A stretch of 15,491 nucleotides of DNA from Alphaproteobacteria bacterium UBA6187 (GTDB taxonomy: Bacteria; Pseudomonadota; Alphaproteobacteria; Rickettsiales; UBA6187), in NCBI GenBank assembly GCA_002422795.1, contig DITJ01000070.1:1-15491 (forward strand). Direction: 5' to 3'. The notes beneath the pieces are model-generated. The model was given only the letters and a program-made list of their open reading frames with translations, was not told where the DNA came from and made no database searches. Each line of letters starts with the position of its first letter. Position 1 is the stretch's first letter. Shown one piece after another: positions 6,453 through 13,230 of this stretch. The translations under genes and the position numbers were made by a program.

Positions 6453-7460
6453 ATGACAATACTTCCAAAAAGCAAATTCACCTGGATATTGGTGCTTTTT
6501 ATGATTTATGCATATTACAATGAATATGCAACACATAAAACACCGCCGCAAAATCCCAATACAGCAATAGCCCCCAATGCCGCTATTATCAGCAAAGATG
6601 ATAGTGACAAGGCAAAAGCCGAACAAAATAAGCAGGAAGAAACTTTATCAAATAAAATAATAGATAAAGTACGTGAAAATGAAACGGGGCGAGTGTTAGT
6701 TGAAGCCCTTGTAAAGAAATCGCTCGAAGAAAAATATGGCAAAGACGATATAAAAGTAATTGCAGCAAGAAAAACTGGCGCATTAACAATTATTGATGCC
6801 ATAAAAGGCCAGGGAAATGTTTTAAATTGCGGTGCGGAAGCAGTTATTAATTATGACGCTTTTATGTCTAGCGGTATAAAATTTGATTCTACAAAGTCAA
6901 CTGGGGAGAGCCATCCTATTACCGTTAAAATTGGTAGTGGCCAAATATTAAAAGGTCTTGAGATGGGTATTATAGGAATGCGTGAAGGCGGAAAAAGGAA
7001 AATATCAATTCCGGCAGAACTTGCGTTTAACATGCCAGAATTCAAAAATACCCTGGTTAGTAAAGATGAAGTGGTTTCTTATGATGTAGAGCTTTTAGAA
7101 ATAAAAGGCGGGCCATATAAAACAGGCCTGGTGCCAGATACTATATCAATTACAGAAGGAACCGGTAATAAAATATTCTGTGGAGATAAGGTTAAGATAA
7201 AATACTCTTTAAGCAATACGGAGGCGGCTCCGGTTCCCGAGGCCTCTGGCGAGGTTGAATTCAAGTTAGGATCTGGCACTGTGCCGATAGGCATTGAGTT
7301 TGCAGTGCTTGATATGCAAAAAGACGGGCGTAAAACTCTTCATATTCCGCATGATTTATTAATTTCTGCAGGAGAAAGTATCCTACCTACACAAATAAAG
7401 TTTGATAAGGATGAAATAATACGCGCTGAAATTCAAATATTAGATGTTTCTGATAATTAA
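6453..7460 (+). CDS. Membrane-anchored protein with tandem FKBP-type domains
   Basis: Probable extracytoplasmic peptidyl-prolyl isomerase or chaperone. Starting at 6453 it has 335 residues. There is a short N-terminal hydrophobic segment (about 9-21, F-T-W-I-L-V-L-F-M-I-Y-A-Y), an uncleaved anchor or signal, then a charged linker to about 105. FKBP domain 1 (about 108-217) keeps Y134, the F-D-S motif (144-146), the I-L-K-G-L-E-M-G turn (166-172), G-M-R-E-G-G-K-R (175-182) and the last strand Y-D-V-E-L-L. The pocket Trp of FKBP12 is Leu169 and the Tyr of L-A-Y-G is Phe192. A second, more diverged FKBP-like unit (about 226-333) repeats the V-x-I-x-Y, G-x-x-F and I-P-H-D-L landmarks but lacks F-D-S. 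The frame is open to 6399, but those 18 codons fall in the hairpin repeat, so 6453 is preferred. No clear Shine-Dalgarno is seen. Confidence 0.78.
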   Translation: MTILPKSKFTWILVLFMIYAYYNEYATHKTPPQNPNTAIAPNAAIISKDDSDKAKAEQNKQEETLSNKIIDKVRENETGRVLVEALVKKSLEEKYGKDDIKVIAARKTGALTIIDAIKGQGNVLNCGAEAVINYDAFMSSGIKFDSTKSTGESHPITVKIGSGQILKGLEMGIIGMREGGKRKISIPAELAFNMPEFKNTLVSKDEVVSYDVELLEIKGGPYKTGLVPDTISITEGTGNKIFCGDKVKIKYSLSNTEAAPVPEASGEVEFKLGSGTVPIGIEFAVLDMQKDGRKTLHIPHDLLISAGESILPTQIKFDKDEIIRAEIQILDVSDN

Positions 7461-7477
7461 TTTCACCACTTTTGACC

Positions 7478-7641
7478 TATACTCATTCTGATTCAAACTA
7501 CCAATTACAACACGGCGTCTTTGTTTGTTATGGAAGAAAATTAAATCCTTGAAAATAGAGCCACTATTACTTCGGATTTAATTTTCTTCCATAACAAAAA
7601 ATACTTGATTCTAATCGTCAGTTTGAATCAGAATGAGTATA
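7478..7641. mobile_element. 164-bp MITE, copy 1
   Basis: Perfect 22-bp terminal inverted repeats lie at 7478-7499 (TATACTCATTCTGATTCAAA then CT) and 7620-7641. A second perfect 25-bp inverted pair is nested inside at 7524-7548 and 7574-7598 around a 25-nt core (7549-7573). The outermost TA on each side could be a TA target duplication, as made by IS630/Tc1-type transposases. There is no coding capacity. It lies between the FKBP stop and clpP. A second copy is at 11688-11850. Confidence 0.88.
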
Positions 7642-7806
7642 ACTTATTATATTAATCATATATTCTACTGAAATTATGTAGCTTTTTTGTCGAAATTACA
7701 TTTTTTTTGTGGATATTAAGTTGTTAGGCTTGCTATATAAATCTTTATATTATATTTGTTAACTATACGCTAGTTAGCGCAAACTTGTATTGAGTAGGTA
7801 ACCCAA

Positions 7807-8457
7807 ATGAGTATTGATTATACAGCTCCTTATATGGCAGCTCCGCACATGGATCTAGTTCCTATGGTGGTTGAACAAACCAACCGTGGGGAAAGGTCAT
7901 ACGACATCTTTTCGCGCTTGCTAAAGGAAAGGATTATTTTCCTTAATGGACCAGTGCATGATGGTATGTCACACCTGATCGTTGCTCAGCTATTATTCCT
8001 TGAATCGGAAAGCCCTACTAAAGATATATTCATGTATATAAATTCTCCTGGTGGGGTTGTTACCTCAGGATTGGCGATATATGATACTATGCAATATATA
8101 AAGCCGGATGTTTCAACTTTATGTATAGGTCAGGCAGCTTCAATGGGCTCGCTTCTGCTTGCAGGCGGCGCACCTAAGAAAAGATTTGCACTTCCTAATG
8201 CACGCATCATGATACACCAGCCTTCAGGCGGGTTCCAGGGCCAGGCAAGCGATATAGCGATTCATGCTAAGGAAATATTGGAACTTAAAGACCGTTTAAA
8301 TAAAATTTATGTTAAACATACCGGTCAAAAACTTCCCCATGTAGAGAAAAACATGGACAGGGATAATTTCATGACTGCAGAAGCAGCCCTGGATTTCGGT
8401 ATTATTGATAAAATTGTGAATGAACGCGGCACTTTAACTACTGAAGCTAAGAAATAG
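7807..8457 (+). CDS. clpP: ATP-dependent Clp protease proteolytic subunit
   Basis: Serine protease that forms the 14-subunit chamber fed by ClpX or ClpA, degrading tagged and misfolded cytosolic proteins. It has 216 residues, normal length. The triad is Ser112 in G-Q-A-A-S-M-G-S, His137 in I-M-I-H-Q-P-S-G-G, and Asp186 in M-D-R-D-N-F-M. The N-terminal L-V-P-M-V-V-E-Q-T-N-R-G-E-R-S-Y-D-I-F-S-R-L-L-K block is standard, with a short propeptide-like extension of about 15 residues. A weak AGG lies about 9 nt before the ATG. clpX follows 124 bp downstream in the same direction with no strong terminator between, so co-transcription is likely. MITE copy 1 lies 165 bp upstream; I found no convincing sigma-32-type promoter in the remaining leader. 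Confidence 0.97.
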   Translation: MSIDYTAPYMAAPHMDLVPMVVEQTNRGERSYDIFSRLLKERIIFLNGPVHDGMSHLIVAQLLFLESESPTKDIFMYINSPGGVVTSGLAIYDTMQYIKPDVSTLCIGQAASMGSLLLAGGAPKKRFALPNARIMIHQPSGGFQGQASDIAIHAKEILELKDRLNKIYVKHTGQKLPHVEKNMDRDNFMTAEAALDFGIIDKIVNERGTLTTEAKK

Positions 8458-8581
8458 TGCTTTGTATAGGCATATTTTTTAATAAAATCTGAAATCAAAA
8501 AATTAGAGTCAAGGCAAAGCTTATTTTATAGCTTTAATTCTTGGTTCTATATTTTTATAGAGCAAAACAAGCGAGGGTTGT

Positions 8582-9883
8582 ATGGCAAAAACTGACGGAC
8601 AGGATTCAAAAAATACCTTATACTGTTCTTTCTGCGGTAAGAGCCAGCATGAAGTTCGTAAACTTATTGCAGGGCCTACTGTTTTTATATGCGATGAATG
8701 TGTAGAATTATGCCTGGATATTATAAGGGAAGAAAGTAAATCATCCCTTATGAAGGAAGGTGATGGGGTGCCGAACCCGAAAGATATCTGCCAGGTACTC
8801 GATGAGTATGTAATTGGTCAGGTACAGGCAAAAAAGGTGCTTTCAGTAGCGGTGCATAACCATTATAAACGCATAGCACATGTTGAAAAATCAGGCAGCG
8901 AAATTGAACTTAATAAGTCCAATATCCTACTTATAGGGCCAACTGGTTGCGGTAAAACATTATTAGCGCAAACTTTAGCAAGGATTCTTGATGTGCCATT
9001 CACTATGGCAGATGCAACAACCTTAACTGAAGCTGGTTACGTAGGTGAAGACGTTGAAAACATTATACTACGCCTGCTTCAGGCAGCTGATTACAATGTT
9101 GAACGCGCTCAAAGAGGCATTGTTTATATTGATGAAGTGGATAAAATTTCACGTAAATCGGATAATCCTTCTATCACACGCGACGTTTCCGGCGAAGGTG
9201 TACAGCAGGCGCTACTTAAAATAATGGAAGGCACTGTTGCATCGGTTCCACCGCAAGGTGGCCGTAAACATCCGCAGCAGGAATTCTTGCAGGTTGATAC
9301 TACTAACATATTATTTATATGTTCAGGCGCATTCTCTGGCCTTGAAAAAGTAATATCTGCGCGTGGTAAAGGCACTGCAATTGGCTTTGGTGCTGATGTA
9401 AGGGGCGAAGAAAAACGCCGCGTTGGTGAAATATTAGAGCAGATTGAGCCGGATGACCTGGTGAAATTCGGTTTAATACCTGAATTCGTAGGCAGGTTGC
9501 CTGTGGTTGCTACACTTCAGGATTTGAGCGAAGATGCTTTGATAGAAATACTAACCCAGCCTAAAAATGCACTGGTAAAACAATATCAGAAATTATTCGA
9601 AATGGAAAACGTACATCTTGAATTCACGCCTGATGCGCTTACTGCTATTGCGAAGAAGGCCATCCAGCGCAAAACTGGCGCACGTGGACTTCGCGCTATT
9701 ATGGAAGAAATACTTCTGGAAGTTATGTATGATGTTCCTGGTACAAAAGATGTGAAGGAAGTTATTATAAACCAGGATGTAGTTGAAAAACAGAATAAAC
9801 CTGTTCTTGTTTATGCAACAGCTTCTACGGCAAAAAAGAAGAAAACTATAAAAACTGGTGAAGCAAGCACGGCTGCTAACTAG
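8582..9883 (+). CDS. clpX: ATP-dependent Clp protease ATP-binding subunit ClpX
   Basis: AAA+ unfoldase that recognises degrons such as the ssrA tag and threads substrates into ClpP. It has 433 residues, near the family norm. The N-terminal zinc-binding domain uses C15-x2-C18 and C37-x2-C40. Walker A is G-P-T-G-C-G-K-T (119-126) and Walker B is I-V-Y-I-D-E-V-D (180-187). The pore loop is G-Y-V-G (152-155) and the RKH loop is at 228-230. The I-G-F tripeptide that docks on ClpP is at 267-269. The sensor-2 G-A-R-G-L-R lies at 366-371. The lysine-rich tail is unremarkable. GAGGG 5 nt before the ATG is a good ribosome site. A strong terminator follows 19 nt past the stop. Confidence 0.98.
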   Translation: MAKTDGQDSKNTLYCSFCGKSQHEVRKLIAGPTVFICDECVELCLDIIREESKSSLMKEGDGVPNPKDICQVLDEYVIGQVQAKKVLSVAVHNHYKRIAHVEKSGSEIELNKSNILLIGPTGCGKTLLAQTLARILDVPFTMADATTLTEAGYVGEDVENIILRLLQAADYNVERAQRGIVYIDEVDKISRKSDNPSITRDVSGEGVQQALLKIMEGTVASVPPQGGRKHPQQEFLQVDTTNILFICSGAFSGLEKVISARGKGTAIGFGADVRGEEKRRVGEILEQIEPDDLVKFGLIPEFVGRLPVVATLQDLSEDALIEILTQPKNALVKQYQKLFEMENVHLEFTPDALTAIAKKAIQRKTGARGLRAIMEEILLEVMYDVPGTKDVKEVIINQDVVEKQNKPVLVYATASTAKKKKTIKTGEASTAAN

Positions 9884-9902
9884 TAGTTATATTACTGTAA
9901 TT

Positions 9903-9938
9903 AAAAGGGCGCTGTAACTGGCGCCCTTTTTTTGTTTG
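9903..9938 (+). terminator. Rho-independent terminator of clpX
   Basis: Perfect 10-bp stem AAAAGGGCGC (9903-9912) with GCGCCCTTTT (9921-9930), an 8-nt loop, and a continuing T-rich tail (TTTGTTTG). It lies directly after the clpX stop and is the cleanest terminator in the window. Confidence 0.93.
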
Positions 9939-10160
9939 TGGGTAAAATAGAGGCATAATTAAAAATTACGGCGCCTTTAGAAGTATAGAAAATTTTATTT
10001 TTATTTGCGTAGGAATCCATCAGTGATGGTTTATAGTAATTTTACTTAATAATTGGCTATGTTCCTCAAATTACGAATAGGGCACGTGCGCCTGCACGAG
10101 GAAACATAACAATTACATCGATTCCTTGCATATCAGTATTTTAATGCGATCGCCCCAGCA
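9939..10160. other. Gap between clpX terminator and the end of rpe: one imperfect inverted repeat
   Basis: No gene is visible. AATTGGCTATGTTCCTC (10051-10067) is imperfectly repeated in inverse as GAGGAAACATAACAATT (10098-10114). A small CGTGC-GCCT-GCACG hairpin lies at 10085-10098. The structure could help end rpe transcription on the minus strand, but it lacks a T-run and I cannot assign it a role. Confidence 0.5.
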
Positions 10161-10820
10161 CTACCCTCTTAACGCCTTAATATTCTCAGCATATTTAGCA
10201 GGGCCGCCACTGAAAGTTGCAGAGCCTGCCACAAGAACATCAGCACCAGCATTTACGGCATCGTATGCATTTTTCGCAGTTATGCCACCATCAACCTGCA
10301 AATCGATTATACGCCCGCTTGCATCTATCTTTTTTCGTATGGCTTCTATTTTCTTTAATTGGCTTTTAATAAAGCTTTGCCCGCCAAAGCCCGGGTTTAC
10401 TGTCATCACCAGTATTAAATCCACTTCATCCATTATATAATCAATTGCATTTTCATGGGTTGAAGGAACTATTGAAACCCCGGCTTTCTTACCAAATGAC
10501 TTTATTAGCTGCAAGGTTCTATCCAGATGGATTGTGGCTTCAGAATGAACGGTTATTATATCCGAACCTGCATTTGCAAATTCCTGGATATATAAATCAG
10601 GGTTATTAATCATTAAATGTGTATCAAACGGCAATTTGCTGAATTTACGCAGGGCTTTTATAACACACGGCCCGATTGTAATATTGGGCACAAAATTACC
10701 ATCCATTACATCTATATGTATATAATCAGCCCCGGCATCACTTACAGATTGAATCTCCTGCCCAAGTATTGCAAAATCTGCTGATAAAATTGATGGGGCT
10801 ATTTTGGTGCTTTGCTGCAT
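10161..10820 (-). CDS. rpe: Ribulose-phosphate 3-epimerase
   Basis: Interconverts ribulose 5-phosphate and xylulose 5-phosphate in the pentose phosphate pathway, as a TIM barrel with a bound divalent metal. It has 219 residues, full length. Ser10 is in A-P-S-I-L-S-A-D. Metal and catalytic residues are His35 and Asp37 in H-I-D-V-M-D-G, His68 in D-T-H-L-M, and Asp177 in V-D-G-G-I. The M-T-V-N-P-G-F-G-G-Q loop (139-148) and the phosphate-binding A-G-S-A-T-F are present. The common N-P-G-T-P turn near residue 120 is V-P-S-T-H, a mild divergence. The start at 10820 gives the normal N-terminus. The gene stands alone, divergent from the XRE gene across 317 bp. Its product is the substrate of classical phosphoketolases such as the one at 1661-4156 may be, though the two genes are not adjacent. 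Confidence 0.96.
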   Translation of the reverse strand: MQQSTKIAPSILSADFAILGQEIQSVSDAGADYIHIDVMDGNFVPNITIGPCVIKALRKFSKLPFDTHLMINNPDLYIQEFANAGSDIITVHSEATIHLDRTLQLIKSFGKKAGVSIVPSTHENAIDYIMDEVDLILVMTVNPGFGGQSFIKSQLKKIEAIRKKIDASGRIIDLQVDGGITAKNAYDAVNAGADVLVAGSATFSGGPAKYAENIKALRG

Positions 10821-11137
10821 AATATTTACAATAATTAAGATTGCGGAACTGGCATTTAATACTATGCAAGGATACTATAAATTTTGCGCTTTGCAATTAT
10901 CTTAAACATGGTTCTTTATTTATTATTTTTATTTACAGGGACAATCTTTAGCTTTCTACCTGCAATTGCAGCGCACATAGAAAATAGAAACTAGCAGTCT
11001 GTTTTTTCAGATTTTTTTTAATTATTTTTTATAAAAAACGCACTTTAGCTGAGTTAAGTTAACTATTTATTAATCATTATCCTTTAGAAATTAGCTTCAG
11101 GTACTTACAGAAATAATATAATTTATAAGGGAAGATT
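10821..11137. other. Divergent intergenic region between rpe and the XRE gene
   Basis: A 317-bp AT-rich spacer with no supported gene. A TATAAT at 11117-11122 is a candidate -10 box for the XRE gene, with only a weak -35 (CTTCAG, 11095-11100) and a leader of about 10 nt. A long T-run around 11002-11032 and the palindrome TGCAATTGCA near 10960 are the only other visible structure. I see no convincing structured RNA. Confidence 0.4.
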
Positions 11138-11458
11138 ATGAAGAATTTTATATCTACTGATTTGCAAAAATCAATCGAAGCTGATGAAAGGGCAATTGCA
11201 TCCAGGCTCAGGAATTTACGTGTGAGTTCTGTGATATCGCTTGAAGAATTTGCAGAAGCACTTGGTGTAGAAGCAGATGAACTTGCATCTTATGAAGATG
11301 GCTCTGAAGATGTTCCTGCAAGCGTAATCGCCCTTGTTTGCGCATTATCAGGCGTTCCATTTGAATATTTCTTCGGCGCCGAAGATGAAAGTGAAATATA
11401 CACAGCATCACCAAGAAAAAATATAGCAATAGAAGAACATGCGGTATTTTTAAGCTAA
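11138..11458 (+). CDS. Small XRE-family helix-turn-helix protein
   Basis: A 106-residue likely DNA-binding regulator. Residues about 20-78 match the five-helix XRE/Cro fold: I-A-S-R-L-R-N-L-R for helix 1, L-E-E-F-A-E-A-L-G-V for the first HTH helix, A-D-E-L-A-S-Y-E-D-G for recognition, and P-A-S-V-I-A-L-V-C-A-L-S-G-V-P-F-E-Y-F-F-G for the closing helices. The C-terminal 25 residues are acidic then polar with no recognised domain. The recognition region is unusually acidic (E-D-G-S-E-D), so DNA contact may be weak or need a partner. AAGGGAAG before the ATG serves as ribosome site. Monocistronic, with a strong terminator 43 bp on. Its targets are unknown, and no prophage or toxin gene is adjacent. 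Confidence 0.82.
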   Translation: MKNFISTDLQKSIEADERAIASRLRNLRVSSVISLEEFAEALGVEADELASYEDGSEDVPASVIALVCALSGVPFEYFFGAEDESEIYTASPRKNIAIEEHAVFLS

Positions 11459-11501
11459 CAGCCATATTCTTACCAATCCTGGCTTCTCTTTGATTATATT
11501 A

Positions 11502-11530
11502 AAAATTCCCCCATATTGGGGGAATTTTCT
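11502..11530 (+). terminator. Rho-independent terminator after the XRE gene
   Basis: An 11-bp perfect stem AAAATTCCCCC (11502-11512) with GGGGGAATTTT (11518-11528) around a 5-nt ATATT loop. The symmetrical A/T flanks could let it work in both directions. It follows the XRE stop by 43 nt. Confidence 0.88.
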
Positions 11531-11566
11531 ATAGTAATTTTATAGCACTGCCCATTTAAAACAATC

Positions 11567-11660
11567 ACGCATCAATCGCCGTCTCATGTAGTTTTCCTAC
11601 GCATCGCCTCGATTTTCATATATGTGGGCACGCATCATTCGTATTTTTAAGTTGTACTAA
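11567..11660. repeat. Degenerate tandem repeat, three units of about 31-32 bp
   Basis: ACGCATC recurs at 11567, 11599 and 11630, spaced 32 and 31 bp. The sequences after each copy are loosely similar (ATCGCC...TCATGTA, CCTCG...TCATATA, TTCG...TTAAGTT). No gene is seen here on either strand; minus-strand frames are short and interrupted. The units are too divergent and too few to be a CRISPR array. It may be the remains of a larger repeat between the XRE terminator and MITE copy 2. Confidence 0.45.
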
Positions 11661-11687
11661 ACCTAAATTATACTAAAAAAGACGGCC

Positions 11688-11850
11688 TATACTCATTCTG
11701 TTTCAAATTGCCGATTAGAATCAAGTGTTTTTTGTTATAGGGAAAAGTTAAATCTGAAGTAATAGTGGCTCTATTTCAAAGATTTAACTTTTTTATATAA
11801 CAAATAAAAACGAGGCATTATAATCGGTAATTTGAGACAGAATGAGTATA
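11688..11850. mobile_element. 163-bp MITE, copy 2
   Basis: Terminal inverted repeats of about 30 bp lie at 11688-11717 and 11821-11850, matching at 28 positions. The outer 13 bp, TATACTCATTCTG, are identical to copy 1 (7478-7641). An inner AAAGTTAAATCT/AGATTTAACTTT-type pair flanks a core, GAAGTAATAGTGGCTCTATT, that is the reverse complement of the core of copy 1. The two copies therefore sit in opposite orientation. No transposase is encoded. Confidence 0.88.
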
Positions 11851-11931
11851 TATTCGATCTTGAAAAACTAGTGCGCAAAGCAGGTACGCGTGCCAAGTAT
11901 GAAAATCCATTGAAAATAAACTTGAAACATT
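11851..11931 (+). pseudogene. Possible coding remnant abutting MITE copy 2
   Basis: Directly after the MITE an open frame ends at TAA near 11931-11934. It reads F-D-L-E-K-L-V-R-K-A-G-T-R-A-K-Y-E-N-P and then a lysine-rich tail. The composition is protein-like, but there is no start codon outside the MITE and no ribosome site. It could be the 3' end of a gene cut by the MITE, or chance. No family is recognised. Confidence 0.25.
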
Positions 11932-11946
11932 AAAAAAACTTAACAA

Positions 11947-13149
11947 ATGCACCAGCCCCCAATCCCCCAATCCCCCAACTTTGATGTTATCGTAATCGGC
12001 GCAGGCGCAGCTGGCCTTATGTGCGCTATAGAAGCTGGCAAGCGCGGACGCAAAGTTCTGATTCTAGACCATGCGGAGTCTGTGGGCGAAAAGATCCGCA
12101 TTTCTGGTGGTGGGCGCTGTAACTTTACTAATCTTCATGCATCACCGGAAAATTTTCTTTCCAGTAACCCAAGGTTTTGCGTTTCTGCATTGAAAAGATT
12201 TAACCAGAGGGATTTTATTGCGCTGGTTGAAAAACATTCAATTGCCTATCATGAGAAAACTTTAGGGCAGTTGTTTTGTGATGGCTCATCCCGCGCAATT
12301 ATTGAGATGCTATGCGCAGAATGCCGCGCGGTAAATGTGAAAATCCAAATAAATACCAGTGTTACAAATATTACCAAGAATGACTCCGGCTTTAATGTTA
12401 AAACAAGTGCCGGAATGTTTACTTGCAGTTCGCTTGTTGTTGCTACAGGTGGGTTATCTATCCCAAAAATGGGTGCAACCGGCTTTGGGCATGAAATTGC
12501 CAGACAGTTCGGGATGAAAATTATTCCGCTTCGTGCTGGCCTTGTGCCATTTACCTTAAACGACGAAACATTAGAGCGCTTCAAAACCCTTGCCGGGGTT
12601 GCGGTTGATGTGATTGTAAAATGCAATAAGAAACAGTTTAAGGAAGCTATGTTATTTACGCATCGCGGTCTTAGTGGCCCGGCTATTTTACAAATATCAT
12701 CTTATTGGAAAGAAGGCGATGCTTTGCAAATCAACCTTGCACCCGATAGCGATGTATTTGCAATTTTAAAAGAAAAGAAAACAACGCAGCCAAAACAGGA
12801 ATTACGCACCTGCCTGGCGCAAGTTCTGCCAAAACGCCTTGCACAAATGATTGCGGATGAATCGGGCTTAAAAGGAATTTTAGCCGATTTATCCCATAAA
12901 GAATTACAAGCAGTTGCAGATAAGGTAAATAATTGGCAAATAACCCCAAATGGTACAGAAGGCTACAGAACTGCCGAGGTTACGCTTGGCGGGGTTGATA
13001 CTGATTGCTTATCATCCCAGACATTCGAATCAAAAACCACTCCTGGCCTGTATTTTATTGGCGAAGTGGTAGATGTTACCGGGCACTTAGGCGGGTTTAA
13101 TTTCCAGTGGGCGTGGTCTTCAGGCTGGGCAGCTGGACAGTATGCTTAA
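11947..13149 (+). CDS. HI0933-family (YhiN-like) FAD-dependent oxidoreductase
   Basis: A 400-residue flavoprotein of the HI0933/BaiN family, of uncertain substrate. Residues 12-23 hold the dinucleotide motif V-I-V-I-G-A-G-A-A-G, with Asp41 at the ribose-binding position. I-S-G-G-G-R-C-N-F-T-N (52-62) is the family signature. A-T-G-G-L-S-I-P-K-M-G-A-T-G-F-G (166-181) is the second FAD block. The C-terminal G-L-Y-F-I-G-E-V-V-D-V-T-G-H-L-G-G-F-N-F (367-386) contacts the flavin. Length is normal. The first 10 residues are a Pro/Gln-rich leader produced by an 8-bp microsatellite straight after the ATG. No Shine-Dalgarno is evident and no better start exists before the FAD motif. The gene is convergent with trhO. 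Confidence 0.9.
   Translation: MHQPPIPQSPNFDVIVIGAGAAGLMCAIEAGKRGRKVLILDHAESVGEKIRISGGGRCNFTNLHASPENFLSSNPRFCVSALKRFNQRDFIALVEKHSIAYHEKTLGQLFCDGSSRAIIEMLCAECRAVNVKIQINTSVTNITKNDSGFNVKTSAGMFTCSSLVVATGGLSIPKMGATGFGHEIARQFGMKIIPLRAGLVPFTLNDETLERFKTLAGVAVDVIVKCNKKQFKEAMLFTHRGLSGPAILQISSYWKEGDALQINLAPDSDVFAILKEKKTTQPKQELRTCLAQVLPKRLAQMIADESGLKGILADLSHKELQAVADKVNNWQITPNGTEGYRTAEVTLGGVDTDCLSSQTFESKTTPGLYFIGEVVDVTGHLGGFNFQWAWSSGWAAGQYA
11956..11979 (+). repeat. 8-bp microsatellite (CCCCCAAT-type, three units) at the 5' end of the flavoprotein gene
   Basis: CCCCCAAT, CCCCCAAT and CCCCCAAC run in tandem starting 9 nt after the A of the start codon. The unit length is not a multiple of three, so gain or loss of one unit would shift the frame before the FAD motif. 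Confidence 0.8.
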
Positions 13150-13150
13150 G

Positions 13151-13228
13151 AAGGTAATGGGTAATTGGTGTCAGGTAATAGGGAAGTAAAGTTTCTTACA
13201 TTACCTGTCACCCAGCACCTGTTACCCA
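13151..13228. repeat. Phrase-repeat hairpin between convergent flavoprotein gene and trhO
   Basis: The left arm reads as 7-nt phrases (GGTAATG, GGTAATT, GGTGTCA, GGTAATA) and the right arm as inverted equivalents. Paired blocks are CAGGTAAT (13172-13179) with ATTACCTG (13200-13207) and GGGTAA (13159-13164) with TTACCC (13222-13227). It fills the whole gap between the two stop codons and may end transcription from both sides. The design matches 26-106 and 6345-6445. Confidence 0.75.
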
Positions 13229-13230
13229 AA

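Noticed and set aside
7642..7806. Heat-shock promoter or CtrA site before clpP
   Set aside because: CTTGCT and GTTAAC strings are present, but no spacing or partner box fits a sigma-32 or CtrA consensus well enough to report.
8516..8560. Two small hairpins between clpP and clpX (AAAGCT/AGCTTT and TCTATA/TATAGA)
   Set aside because: Short AT stems without a T-run, which are expected by chance in AT-rich DNA; not called as terminator or processing site.
11567..11660. CRISPR-like spacing of repeated ACGCATC
   Set aside because: Only three units, a 7-bp conserved core and similar rather than unique intervening sequences; no cas gene in the window.
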